A DNA stretch of 47,420 bases from assembly GCF_031846515.1 (NCBI RefSeq), contig NZ_JAVRHO010000026.1:1-47420 (forward strand), written 5' to 3'. Source of the DNA: Autumnicola lenta. Its GTDB lineage: Bacteria > Bacteroidota > Bacteroidia > Flavobacteriales > Flavobacteriaceae. A model generated the notes under the pieces. It worked only from the letters and a program-made list of their open reading frames with translations. It ran no database searches and was not told the origin of the DNA. Shown here one piece after another: positions 18,333-27,083 of the stretch; positions within the stretch are counted from its first letter, which is position 1, and each line of letters begins with the position of its first letter. The translations under genes were made by a program, and so were the position numbers.

Positions 18333-19367
18333 TTATTTCTTTACAAGCACCGGTTTCCTCATTGTACTATAGAAATCCTCCATTATTGCTTCTTTGTTGA
18401 AATTTTCCCAAACCATAATAGTTCTCATATTCCCAGGCCGCTCTACCCATTTACCCTCAATTAAAACTGGTGCCGGAATTTCTTTTTTTTCTGCCCATCC
18501 CGGATTTTTGACAATAGCCACCGCAGCCATATCGAATAATGCCCGGGTACCTTTTTCGTCGTGCGAATCGATGTGTTTAAATAAATTAACTGAGTAATCA
18601 CCAAAATTTCTAAAAGTGCCTCCATGGCGCCCTGTTACAGTTCTTGTAGCTTCGGGCCCCAGGCCAGGCATCTTTTTGCCTATCTCTTCCCTGTTGGCAG
18701 TAACAGCGTTCGTACCTGTGGTTTTTCCATATCTTACCGTTACCATTTCAAAAGGAACCTTAGTATTAAGAATATAATTCATAGAAACTGTGTCATTAAC
18801 CTGATTGTATTCACCCGGTTCAGGATAATTGGAGCCCAACCATACAATTCGCACTTTGTTAGCTATAGAAGGATCTTTTTCCAGAGCCAAAGCAATATTC
18901 GTCAATTTCCCTACGGGCATCAGTATCAGCTTTTCATTATTTACCTTATGAGCCTCATTTATAATGAAATCTACTGCCTCCTGACCGTCAAATGTATTTT
19001 CATCAAGTCCCGGACGTATTTCTTCAAAGGATTTATTTGCACCTGCTAACAGCGGAACTTTTTTATAGATATTGCTCAATTTCAATACCCTCTCAGCTTC
19101 CTTATAATGTTCTGTGATGTCTCCGCCGTTAAAAGTTGCATTTACGGTAACCCCGGCCAAATCAAAGTGATCACCATTAAAGAAAAGATAGGCTAAGGCA
19201 TGTTGGTCATCCAGTTCATTATTGGCGTCTGTATCAAAAATAATTCTATTCTTCTCACTTTTCTTTAGTGCTGTACCACAAGCTAAAATAACAGTAAAAA
19301 CAATTACTGCCAGTGCAGGTCCCTTCCCTTTCAAAAATTTTAAATCTGTCATATTTGTACTGTTCAA
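18333..19367 (-). CDS. Nucleoside hydrolase-like (IUNH superfamily) lipoprotein
   Basis: 344-residue member of the inosine-uridine nucleoside hydrolase superfamily, enzymes that cleave N-ribosidic bonds with a bound calcium ion. The metal-binding motif DTDANNELDD is at residues 45-54, close to the canonical DxDxxxDD. LILMPVGKLTNIALALEKDP and VRIVWLGSNYPEPGEYNQVND match later core motifs. The leader ends VIVFTVILACG with a probable lipobox Cys at residue 30, so this copy is a lipoprotein rather than the usual cytosolic enzyme. It is the last gene of the GH78-GH88-GH78 operon, 19 nt after the preceding stop codon. Its place among rhamnosidases suggests action on a glycoside rather than nucleoside salvage, but that is an inference. 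Confidence 0.85.
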   Translation of the reverse strand: MNSTNMTDLKFLKGKGPALAVIVFTVILACGTALKKSEKNRIIFDTDANNELDDQHALAYLFFNGDHFDLAGVTVNATFNGGDITEHYKEAERVLKLSNIYKKVPLLAGANKSFEEIRPGLDENTFDGQEAVDFIINEAHKVNNEKLILMPVGKLTNIALALEKDPSIANKVRIVWLGSNYPEPGEYNQVNDTVSMNYILNTKVPFEMVTVRYGKTTGTNAVTANREEIGKKMPGLGPEATRTVTGRHGGTFRNFGDYSVNLFKHIDSHDEKGTRALFDMAAVAIVKNPGWAEKKEIPAPVLIEGKWVERPGNMRTIMVWENFNKEAIMEDFYSTMRKPVLVKK

Positions 19368-19386
19368 ATGGTCGAAAAATATTATT

Positions 19387-21756
19387 CTACAAATTATACC
19401 GATTTACCCCTTCGTTTAACGGATAATCCTCTTCATCAAAAATCAGCTTTCCGGTTAAACCTTCTGGCAGGACAATTAAACACTTTACTGTTTTATCCTT
19501 TTCAGTTTTAAAGTTTAGGGTTATAGTGCCTAAGGGATGAGGGACTTCCGCTTTTACATGTTTTAAGTTGCCTAAATCAGGAGCCACTCTTATTGTCCCA
19601 AACCCCGGGGATGATGGCTCAACACCTGCAACAATACTTAAGAGATCATAAATAGGATGTGCAGACCAGGCATGAGAATCTGATCTACTGTTTATTCCAT
19701 GTTCCGGAAAAGTTGTGAGGCCGTAGTCAAGAAATTCTTCCCACTTGCCCATAAGTGGAATTACCTGATCACCTAAACCAGCTTTTTTAAGAGCCTGAAA
19801 CACATAAAACTTGAAATATAGTGTAGCCTGAACCAAAGATTGGTCATGAATAATTCTTTGTGCTACCCGCTTTTTTTCTGTTTCGTTATTAAATAAATCG
19901 GCAAGAACAGCAAAACTGTTAGTGTGTTGGGAAAAAACAAGTTTCCGTGGAGTCTCAGCAACAAGTTGCTTTTCATTATCATAACACAGGTTAAAGGTGT
20001 TCTCCTTCAGTTTAGTGGATATTTCCTTGTAATGAAGTGCGTCATTTTTATATCCGTAATAATTAAACAACTCTGCCGCATGATCAATAGTATAGGCCAG
20101 CAGAATAGACATGTGCGCAGAGCCTCCCTCGCTTATCCCCGGGGGCGATCCATTTGTAAAAGAAGTTCCTCCATCAATGTGATTCCAGTAAGGTAATGGG
20201 CCTAAAATTCCATTATCTGCTATTTTTCCGACAAACCAGTCCAATATAAACCTGATTCCGGGAATAAATTGTTTGACAAACTGTTCATCGTTGCGCAACA
20301 TATTATAATCGTGTACCATTAAAATAAAGTACAGCGAAAAGGGTGGAATTATTTGATTATTGTGTGAAGGATGGTTACTTTTTGTAAGCCCCATTGGTTG
20401 CATTGACCCGTAAAATTGCTGAATGGCATTTCTTGTCAACAGGTCATTCCCGTCTACATAAAGGGAGATCAAAGCTTGTATGCGGGTATCTCCGACATAC
20501 TGAACCTGCTCGTAGTATGGACAATCCATATAAGTTTCTAATGCACATAGTCTCGCTGTACGCCAGGAAACATCCCAAATTTTTTCAAGGGAGGGAATAT
20601 CTGAAGAAAAGCTTCCGTTTTGCTCCAGGGGATAGGCCGTGAAAATATTATGAAAATCCCGGATCTTTACAGGTTCATCATCAGTTTCTATAGTTATCTT
20701 GACATATCGAAAAACCCTTATCCATAAAGGCTGAAATAACCGCTCCCCCCCATCGGGCCGGAAGATATCATAATACCCCTTCATGATTTTTCCCTGCCAC
20801 TCGTCTCTGTTTCCCTTTTGCCCGTTCTCCTCAAAAAGCGATTCCTGATACTGCACTTTTATTTTACTTCCCTTGCCATCCTTCACCAATAACTGCGGAA
20901 ATCCCATGGTAAGGGTATTATTATCCAATAGTATTTCAACCTCTTTATTAGCTGGAATTTTTATATCCAGTTCCCCCTTATATTTCGAAATATCATAATC
21001 CATCCCTCTTACATAAATTAAACTGGGAATATCTTCATCTATTTGCTCCATCATAGGGATTGTTCTTGGTTTCAGGAGCCATCTTGTACCAATCCAGGTA
21101 TCAAGACCAGAATGATTTCCCTTACCCAATTCTTTGGCATTTTCCCATTCTGAATCATCAAAATTCAAAGTTTTCCAACCCCAGGGATGTAACCCACCGT
21201 CCAGGCTTTCCGTACCCCCAGCTATATATCCCCCACCCACAATTTCTCTGGTCATTTTGAGAAATTCATAACCCTCATCTCTGGTCACCTTCCAGGATCT
21301 GTCAGAATTAATTATTTGTTCCAACTCTTTTGCTCCCTGAAGGATAAAAGCAGTTTGATGAGAAATTTGTCTTTCGCCTCTGTATTTCCCCTTGTTCCAT
21401 ACCTGAGCAGAAACAATATTCTCTCCCTTTTTTAGAAAAGGTGCTATATCTATGGTTTCATAATTGTAATTGGCCAGGTCACCCACGGCGGGACCCCAGG
21501 AGACCAGGGAGCTATTCACGTACAAACGATATCGGTTGTCAGCTGAAGTATGTACTACAAATGATCCTGAAACAGAATCAAGCCGAAATTTTTTCCTATA
21601 ATAAAATACTCCTTCTTCAGGATTAGAAACAGGACCAATCCATTCGGCATAAGCATCTTTGTCCAATTGATCTGGATGGCTCACAAAAGGTTTTGACTGG
21701 CCATCCATAGATCCTTGAGCAAATAACAACAATAGTAAAATCACTATTTTGTTCAT
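19387..21756 (-). CDS. GH78-like alpha-L-rhamnosidase
   Basis: 789-residue exported protein of the bacterial alpha-L-rhamnosidase type. After a signal peptide (MNKIVILLLLLFAQGSMDGQ) comes a lectin-like beta domain with NRYRLYVNSSLVSWGPAVGD (about residues 74-93). The six-hairpin domain carries the catalytic-entrance motif ETYMDCPYYEQVQYVGDTRIQ at about 407-426, with the putative general-acid Glu in YYEQ, and a late motif SRSDSHAWSAHPIYDLLSIVAGV. It is paralogous to the 23102-25516 protein and clearly different from the 918-residue GH78. It lies 72 nt after the GH88 gene and 19 nt before the nucleoside-hydrolase gene. Likely removes rhamnose left exposed after GH88 action; the true linkage is unknown. 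Confidence 0.85.
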   Translation of the reverse strand: MNKIVILLLLLFAQGSMDGQSKPFVSHPDQLDKDAYAEWIGPVSNPEEGVFYYRKKFRLDSVSGSFVVHTSADNRYRLYVNSSLVSWGPAVGDLANYNYETIDIAPFLKKGENIVSAQVWNKGKYRGERQISHQTAFILQGAKELEQIINSDRSWKVTRDEGYEFLKMTREIVGGGYIAGGTESLDGGLHPWGWKTLNFDDSEWENAKELGKGNHSGLDTWIGTRWLLKPRTIPMMEQIDEDIPSLIYVRGMDYDISKYKGELDIKIPANKEVEILLDNNTLTMGFPQLLVKDGKGSKIKVQYQESLFEENGQKGNRDEWQGKIMKGYYDIFRPDGGERLFQPLWIRVFRYVKITIETDDEPVKIRDFHNIFTAYPLEQNGSFSSDIPSLEKIWDVSWRTARLCALETYMDCPYYEQVQYVGDTRIQALISLYVDGNDLLTRNAIQQFYGSMQPMGLTKSNHPSHNNQIIPPFSLYFILMVHDYNMLRNDEQFVKQFIPGIRFILDWFVGKIADNGILGPLPYWNHIDGGTSFTNGSPPGISEGGSAHMSILLAYTIDHAAELFNYYGYKNDALHYKEISTKLKENTFNLCYDNEKQLVAETPRKLVFSQHTNSFAVLADLFNNETEKKRVAQRIIHDQSLVQATLYFKFYVFQALKKAGLGDQVIPLMGKWEEFLDYGLTTFPEHGINSRSDSHAWSAHPIYDLLSIVAGVEPSSPGFGTIRVAPDLGNLKHVKAEVPHPLGTITLNFKTEKDKTVKCLIVLPEGLTGKLIFDEEDYPLNEGVNRYNL

Positions 21757-21828
21757 AATTATATCAATGTCTTAAACGAAACTTTTTCTTCCCAAGGCTA
21801 TCACTAAGCCCTGTTAATTCTTATAAAG

Positions 21829-23010
21829 CTATCTTTTCTTTTCCCTGAGTTTAGCCTCAAGAAAATAATAATCTGCATAAATAATTGGTTCATCAATCTC
21901 TTTCTTGTGCGGCCAATGCCCCGTACTGTGTTTCAGAATAAAAGGTCCTTGAACATCTTCGGATAGAATATACTTCTCGGAATGAAGAGAATTTAGAACT
22001 TTTTCGGAATACTTTTGATAATCTTCATTTTCTGCATAGGAAGAAAGTTCAAAAAGGGCAGACGCCATAATGGTGGCAGCCGAAACATCACGGGGTGCAT
22101 CTGGAATCTGGGGATCTTTAAAGTCCCAATAAGGAATACCATCTTCAGGTAAGCTCTCATGATTTATAAAATAATCTGCCATTGCTGTTGCCTGCTTCAA
22201 ATAAGCAGTATCCTGCGTATACCTGTAACTCATTGTATACCCATAAACAGCCCAGGCATGTCCTCTTGCCCAGGACGACTCGTCATTAAAGCCCTGGTGC
22301 GTAATTTTCTCTTTTACAGCTCCCGAAATTGTATCATAAACAACCAGGTGATATGCACTATGGTCTTCTCTAAAATGGTTCTTAAGCGTAGTATTCGCAT
22401 GCTTTACTGCAATCTGGTGAAAACTGCTGTCATTGCTTAATTTAGTAGCCTCAAAAAGTAATTCCAGGTTCATCATATTATCTATAATCACAGGATACTC
22501 CCAAACCTCCTTATTAAAGTCCCAGGAACGCAGTGCCCCTACTTTTTCATTAAACCTGGTACTTAATGTCCGGGCACCTTGTATAAGAATATCCTTATAT
22601 TCCTCCTTTTCTTCTATTTCCAGCCCTTTTCCAAAACTTCCCATTAATACAAACCCAATGTCATGGGTTGTATTATTCATCTTTTCCTTTTCAAGAAAAG
22701 CAGTCCAGTTAACTGCCCTGGATTTAAATTTTTCATTTCCCGTAAGTTCGTACAGCTGCCACAAATTCCCGGGAAAAAAGCCACTAATCCAGCTGTTAGA
22801 ACCCGTTTTTACAATTTCCCCGATATTCATTGACATGCTTTGCGGATAAGCTGTTGAATCAACTTCATACTCCAACAATTTTTGGTAACGTGCCTCTAAA
22901 AGCGAGGAAGCCTTAGGCTGTGCTGTCTCCTCTTCCCGATTGGTTCCACTTTCTTTGCATCCAACAAGAACTATAAAAGAGATTATAAAACAATAGCTAA
23001 TTCTACTCAT
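21829..23010 (-). CDS. GH88 unsaturated glucuronyl hydrolase, lipoprotein
   Basis: Removes 4,5-unsaturated uronic acids from the non-reducing end of lyase products by hydrating the vinyl ether group. The 393-residue protein has a lipobox (FIVLVGCKES, Cys about 18). The two acids of the GH88 active site are visible as THDIGF (Asp about 117) and IIDNMMNLELLFEA (Asp about 177), spaced like the catalytic pair in characterised enzymes of the family. SSWARGHAWAVYGYTMSYRY and PYWDFKDPQIPDAPRDVSAA complete the signature. It is flanked by two rhamnosidase paralogues in one operon, which implies a substrate where an unsaturated uronate caps rhamnose, made by a polysaccharide lyase such as the heparinase-like enzyme at 39322-41154. 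Confidence 0.92.
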   Translation of the reverse strand: MSRISYCFIISFIVLVGCKESGTNREEETAQPKASSLLEARYQKLLEYEVDSTAYPQSMSMNIGEIVKTGSNSWISGFFPGNLWQLYELTGNEKFKSRAVNWTAFLEKEKMNNTTHDIGFVLMGSFGKGLEIEEKEEYKDILIQGARTLSTRFNEKVGALRSWDFNKEVWEYPVIIDNMMNLELLFEATKLSNDSSFHQIAVKHANTTLKNHFREDHSAYHLVVYDTISGAVKEKITHQGFNDESSWARGHAWAVYGYTMSYRYTQDTAYLKQATAMADYFINHESLPEDGIPYWDFKDPQIPDAPRDVSAATIMASALFELSSYAENEDYQKYSEKVLNSLHSEKYILSEDVQGPFILKHSTGHWPHKKEIDEPIIYADYYFLEAKLREKKR

Positions 23011-23101
23011 GATTTATTTTAATTTATTTTTACAATATGCCTTTTGGACCCATAGACACAGAAATAAAATCTGTAAAAGTTTATTCGGGCTTGAAATAAC
23101 A

Positions 23102-25516
23102 TCAGTTTAGCCTGAAATTATTTTTGCCTTCCCTCAAACTGTAATTCTTGCCCTTCCACCTAAAATCACCCGATATTTGCAAAGGCAGAATGATCTCTAT
23201 ATTCCATACTTCTTTTAACTTACTGTAGCTCACATAAACCTCTCCTTTTGGATGAGGAATTGCGCCGCTAACTTCTGTTAGATTACCCAGGTGTGGTTTA
23301 ATTATTACTTTTGAAAAACCGGGTTCCTGACTATCAATTCCCAATAAGGTCCTGAAAAATTCAATGTTAGGGCTGGCACCCCAGGCATGGCTGTCAGAGC
23401 GAGAACTACTGACATGTGATTTTTCTGCCCATGTGGTTAAACCTAAATTGATGTTCTCCCTCCATACGTCCAGCCATTCCATGTAATCATTACCCAAACC
23501 AGCCTTAACCAGAGCCTGGTGCAAGTAATATCTAAAATATATTGAAGCCTGGGCCAGGTCTTTGTTGGACAACAATTTTTCCCCAATTTTTGTTGCGTCT
23601 TCCCCGCTAACCATTCCCGTTAATATTGCAAGAGAATTTACATGCTGGGAGAACAGGTTCTTTTCAGGTGTATCTGCGAAAAGACCTCTGGAATCGTCCC
23701 AATATTTCTTCTGAATAGTGTTCTTTAGCTCCAGGGAATACCGTTTATAGCGATCAGAATACTGCTGCATTCCTAATTCCTCTTCCATCTCTGAAGCCAA
23801 CTGGTAGGCCCAAAGTAATTGAAGATCATAAGCAGCAGAATTACCACCCTCACCGGCAGGGGCAACTCCCGCATCCCAACCTTTGCTAACCACCCAATCT
23901 GTAAAGGACCAGTATGGGACATCTTTAAGTGAGCCGTCCTCTTGCTGATAGCTTCGAAAGAATTTTAGTACCTCCCTTTCTCCCGGCAGCTTTTCCTTTA
24001 TAAACTCACTATCCTCTCCATACATCCAATAGTCGTGTAACATGCCAATATACCAGAGTGAGAACGGTGGTATAATTTGTTTTGTCCTGCTGGGGTGGCG
24101 GCTGCTGGTCACTCCTTCCGGCTCTCTGGAGTGGTCCATTTGGGAGAGTGCATTTTTCACTAACCTGTCATCACCACTGTTGTAAAGTGAAACCATTGCC
24201 TGTATCCTAGTATCACCTATATACTGCAATTGCTCATAATAAGGAGTGTCCATGTAAGTGTCGACAGCGCACAATCTTGCAGTTCTCCAGCCTCTGTCAA
24301 GGATCTCGTTTATTACCTTGTTACCTGGAGCCTCCAGTCTCGCATTATATTTAAAAGGATATCCCGTAAAAGTACCAAAGACATCCTCAATTATTAATGG
24401 TTGATCCCGGGTGGAAATTTTTACCTGTACATACCTGTACGTTCTCCAGTTTAAAGAGGTGAAAACCTGGCGCCTGCTACCATCTGAGATCAGGCTGTCC
24501 TTTCTTCCTATAAAACTTTTTTCCTTTATCACATCTCTATTCCCTTTATCCGGAAAATTAGAATATAAAGCTTCTGCGTAGCCAAGGCTTACAGATGCAT
24601 CTCTCCCGCCACTAAAAATAAAAGTAGGATATGCATTAGTAAGAAATGTTTGATCCAGTAGAATAGTAGCTTCAGTATTTGAGGGAATTTCCACAGATTG
24701 TTTCTCTGCGGGAAAACTGGCAGGAATAACCACTCCTGTTGCTCTCCTCACTTTCTTTAATCTTTGCTCCTTCATCTCCATGGCAGGAAGCGTAGAAGGC
24801 ACCAACAACCAATTATTTGCAGAGACAAACGGTACCGTGATACCTTTTGGCACACCAGAGGAAAGTTCTGTTGCCTTTAACCAATTGGAATCGTCAAAAT
24901 TCAGTGTTTTCCATTCCTTTATATGCTCCCGCATATCAATTTGTTCACCCGGGCCTGCAACATAATAAAGATCTGGTATTTTTACTTCTAAGGGCGAATA
25001 GCTGTTGTCCTTTTTAGCCTGCCAGCTATTGTTAGTATTAATTATCTCTTCATCCCTGGTATCACCCTGTAATATAAATCCTGTTCGCAGGGAGATATGT
25101 GAAAGTGGTTTCCAATCACCTTCATTCCATACTTTTGCGGCAACAATATTTTCGCCTTTCTTTAAAAAGGGAGCAATATCCCTGGTTTCATAATTCCAAT
25201 GGGCAACATCGCCCTTTGCCGGACCAAGGGAAACGAAATTATTATTAACGTATAATTTATAACGGTTATCACCGGAAACATGGATAACAAAAGATGACGG
25301 AACTGAATCGAGATTAATTTTTTTTCGGAATAAATAAACCCCATAAATTTCAGCTCCCCCTTCAGGAGCAGTAATCCATTTTGCCTGCCATTCCTCTGTT
25401 AAAATGTTAAGTTTCTCCTGCGCTATTGTTTTAAAACTCCAGTTAGATCCTATGAACAGAAATAAAAAAAGTATTCTTCCGGTTGTGTGTAAATGATGTA
25501 GTAAAAATTGTAGCAT
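23102..25516 (-). CDS. GH78-like alpha-L-rhamnosidase (operon leader)
   Basis: 804-residue exported rhamnosidase-like enzyme, first gene of a four-gene operon. The signal peptide spans about residues 10-33 (ILFLFLFIGSNW, then cleavage near IAQ). It shares its layout with the 19387-21756 protein: a lectin-like module NRYKLYVNNNFVSLGPAKGD, the shared stretch ETRDIAPFLKKGENIVAAKVW, and the catalytic-entrance motif YMDTPYYEQLQYIGDTRIQ at roughly residue 430. The terminal part has SRSDSHAWGASPNIEFFRTLLGI. The two are presumably an old duplication that took on different linkages. Promoter and regulatory box C lie 36-82 nt upstream. Confidence 0.85.
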   Translation of the reverse strand: MLQFLLHHLHTTGRILFLFLFIGSNWSFKTIAQEKLNILTEEWQAKWITAPEGGAEIYGVYLFRKKINLDSVPSSFVIHVSGDNRYKLYVNNNFVSLGPAKGDVAHWNYETRDIAPFLKKGENIVAAKVWNEGDWKPLSHISLRTGFILQGDTRDEEIINTNNSWQAKKDNSYSPLEVKIPDLYYVAGPGEQIDMREHIKEWKTLNFDDSNWLKATELSSGVPKGITVPFVSANNWLLVPSTLPAMEMKEQRLKKVRRATGVVIPASFPAEKQSVEIPSNTEATILLDQTFLTNAYPTFIFSGGRDASVSLGYAEALYSNFPDKGNRDVIKEKSFIGRKDSLISDGSRRQVFTSLNWRTYRYVQVKISTRDQPLIIEDVFGTFTGYPFKYNARLEAPGNKVINEILDRGWRTARLCAVDTYMDTPYYEQLQYIGDTRIQAMVSLYNSGDDRLVKNALSQMDHSREPEGVTSSRHPSRTKQIIPPFSLWYIGMLHDYWMYGEDSEFIKEKLPGEREVLKFFRSYQQEDGSLKDVPYWSFTDWVVSKGWDAGVAPAGEGGNSAAYDLQLLWAYQLASEMEEELGMQQYSDRYKRYSLELKNTIQKKYWDDSRGLFADTPEKNLFSQHVNSLAILTGMVSGEDATKIGEKLLSNKDLAQASIYFRYYLHQALVKAGLGNDYMEWLDVWRENINLGLTTWAEKSHVSSSRSDSHAWGASPNIEFFRTLLGIDSQEPGFSKVIIKPHLGNLTEVSGAIPHPKGEVYVSYSKLKEVWNIEIILPLQISGDFRWKGKNYSLREGKNNFRLN

Positions 25517-25551
25517 TTTCAGGTTCAGGGAGATTTAATCCTTCATTGGCT

Positions 25552-25598
25552 CAAAGTTATTCAAATTAAACATTGAATGTATCCTGCACTATGCTGCG
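25552..25598 (-). promoter_or_regulatory. Promoter of the GH78-GH88 operon with regulatory box C
   Basis: The plus strand shows CAAAGTTA at 25552-25559 (TAACTTTG on the coding strand, a full TAnnTTTG -7 match). 22 nt upstream lies box C, ATCCTGCACTATGCTGCG (25581-25598). The -7 element lies 36 nt from the start codon, the same arrangement as at susC. Confidence 0.7.
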
Positions 25599-25860
25599 CA
25601 ACAGCTACTTTTTTAAAGTAATTCCAATATTTATCTTTTAAAAACACCTGATGTAGTAGTGATTGCAGCCTGCTACCACATGAATAAATAAAAAGTACAG
25701 AGCCTGGAATTTTTAGGTGCAATGGTAAAAATGGCAATTATCGATCCTGTCGGAATTTTTTAGGAACAAAGGGCAAATACCTGTAAGATTTTGTGGCAAC
25801 GGACTAAAAATTCTCATTTTAATACTATTAAAGAACATTAGGATTAATAAAGAGGCTTTT
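25599..25860. other. Non-coding gap between box C and the regulator gene
   Basis: This is the rest of the 344-nt gap between the rhamnosidase start and the end of the GntR-type gene. I see no gene and no clear terminator hairpin. There is one isolated half-match to the shared box (ATCCTGTC at 25744) without the second CTG. Confidence 0.45.
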
Positions 25861-26907
25861 CTAGACCGAGTTGCGTTCAATAAATTTAAAGACGTTCTTT
25901 ATTTTCTCTTTTTTGTTGTTAAGTACGAGTTTTGCAGCTGCTTCACCCATTGCTTTAAAATCGGTACTTATTACAGTTATTCCCAACAGCTCTTTCAGAG
26001 GAGTTTCATTGTAAGAGATTACTCCAATATCTGTCCCCATCTTCAGGCCTTTGCAACGAATTTGTCTTACCAGATTTACAAGGTCCATTTCTTCAATGGT
26101 TATGTAGGTGTCCTTGCTTTGAAGTTCCATATCTTCATAAATTTGATCCAGTATTTCAAAATCAAAGTTATATTCAATACAGAACTGTCGAAAACCGTGC
26201 AAGATGCGCACGGGATAAGGATGAATGCTTTTACTGGGGTACACCAGTATCAATTTATCGTACTTCCTGAGTTTCTTGATTCCCTGTATGAGGGCGTGAT
26301 AGATATCTTCCTTAAAATCCTGATATACCAGACCATAGGATCCCGATATTTGGGGTTTTGGATTGTCCATTAAAATAAGCCTGTCCTTTGGTATATCTTC
26401 AAGCGCTTGTAAAACTTCATCTGTAAAGCTTAAATGTTTCAGGTTTTCATCCCTAAAATGCGGCATTATTATGTAATAGTCGAAAGCTCCTTTGTTTTTT
26501 TCCAGGGCCTTTAAGAAAAGTGATTCTTCACAATGGTAAATAGAGAGGGTTACATGCCCGTTTACACCAAGAGCATCAACAAAAGAATTATAGATCATCA
26601 TTTTATAAGAACTAGGCTTGTTCACCATAAAAAAAACATTCACTTTGGAAATCAGGTCTGTTTTCGCGGTATAACATCCCTTGCCTTTAACAGAAAAAAT
26701 AACCTTTCGCACCTTAAGCTCCCTGTAGGCTTTTTCTACGGTATCCCTGGAAAGATAGCAGGTCTCACTTAGTTCATTTATAGAAGGAATCTTTTCTCCA
26801 ATCTTTAAATTCCCCCTGCTAATATCATTAATTATAGAATCAACAATTTGTTTATATTTAGGAACCCTTGAATTTTCATTGATTCTTATGTCCATGGTTT
26901 GCCCCAT
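25861..26907 (-). CDS. GntR-type transcription regulator with periplasmic-binding-protein-like effector domain
   Basis: 348-residue regulator. Residues about 10-80 form a GntR winged helix (VPKYKQIVDSIINDISRGNLKIGEKIPSINELSE, SRDTVEKAYRELKVRKVIFSVKGKGCYT). The rest resembles the LacI/ribose-binding effector fold (KVNVFFMVNKPSSYKMMIYNSFVDAL to DIGVISYNETPLKELLGITVISTDFKAMGEAAAKLVLN), so the ligand is probably a sugar. A second ATG at 26895 is an equally good start. It is transcribed divergently from the rhamnose operon (176-nt gap) and is the only intact regulator in the window. It is therefore the first candidate to bind the six shared boxes, although their direct-repeat form is not the inverted repeat usual for GntR proteins. 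Rhamnose or rhamnulose is a plausible ligand, by context only. Confidence 0.9.
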   Translation of the reverse strand: MGQTMDIRINENSRVPKYKQIVDSIINDISRGNLKIGEKIPSINELSETCYLSRDTVEKAYRELKVRKVIFSVKGKGCYTAKTDLISKVNVFFMVNKPSSYKMMIYNSFVDALGVNGHVTLSIYHCEESLFLKALEKNKGAFDYYIIMPHFRDENLKHLSFTDEVLQALEDIPKDRLILMDNPKPQISGSYGLVYQDFKEDIYHALIQGIKKLRKYDKLILVYPSKSIHPYPVRILHGFRQFCIEYNFDFEILDQIYEDMELQSKDTYITIEEMDLVNLVRQIRCKGLKMGTDIGVISYNETPLKELLGITVISTDFKAMGEAAAKLVLNNKKEKIKNVFKFIERNSV

Positions 26908-27009
26908 ATTATTAATATTTTAACAGTTGATTTCCCTAAAAATGAGCTATTCCCGTAAAATTATGTAATTATAAGGACTTGAATACTAATTAAAGGAATC
27001 TTTTTTAGT

Positions 27010-27056
27010 AGCAGTACACTACAGGACAGAGACTTTCTATAGAAAATTTACTTTTG
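27010..27056 (+). promoter_or_regulatory. Promoter of the rhamnose-lactate operon with regulatory box D
   Basis: Box D is at 27010-27027; its reverse complement GTCCTGTAGTGTACTGCT matches the shared element. It is followed after exactly the same spacing by TACTTTTG at 27049-27056, a full TAnnTTTG -7 match, 28 nt before the aldolase start codon. It is the only box on the opposite strand, matching the opposite direction of its gene. Confidence 0.75.
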
Positions 27057-27083
27057 GAATATATTGTTAATTTAACCTAAATT

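Noticed and set aside
25744..25761. Isolated ATCCTGTC in the gap before the regulator gene
   Set aside because: The second half of the box and a correctly placed -7 element are both missing.
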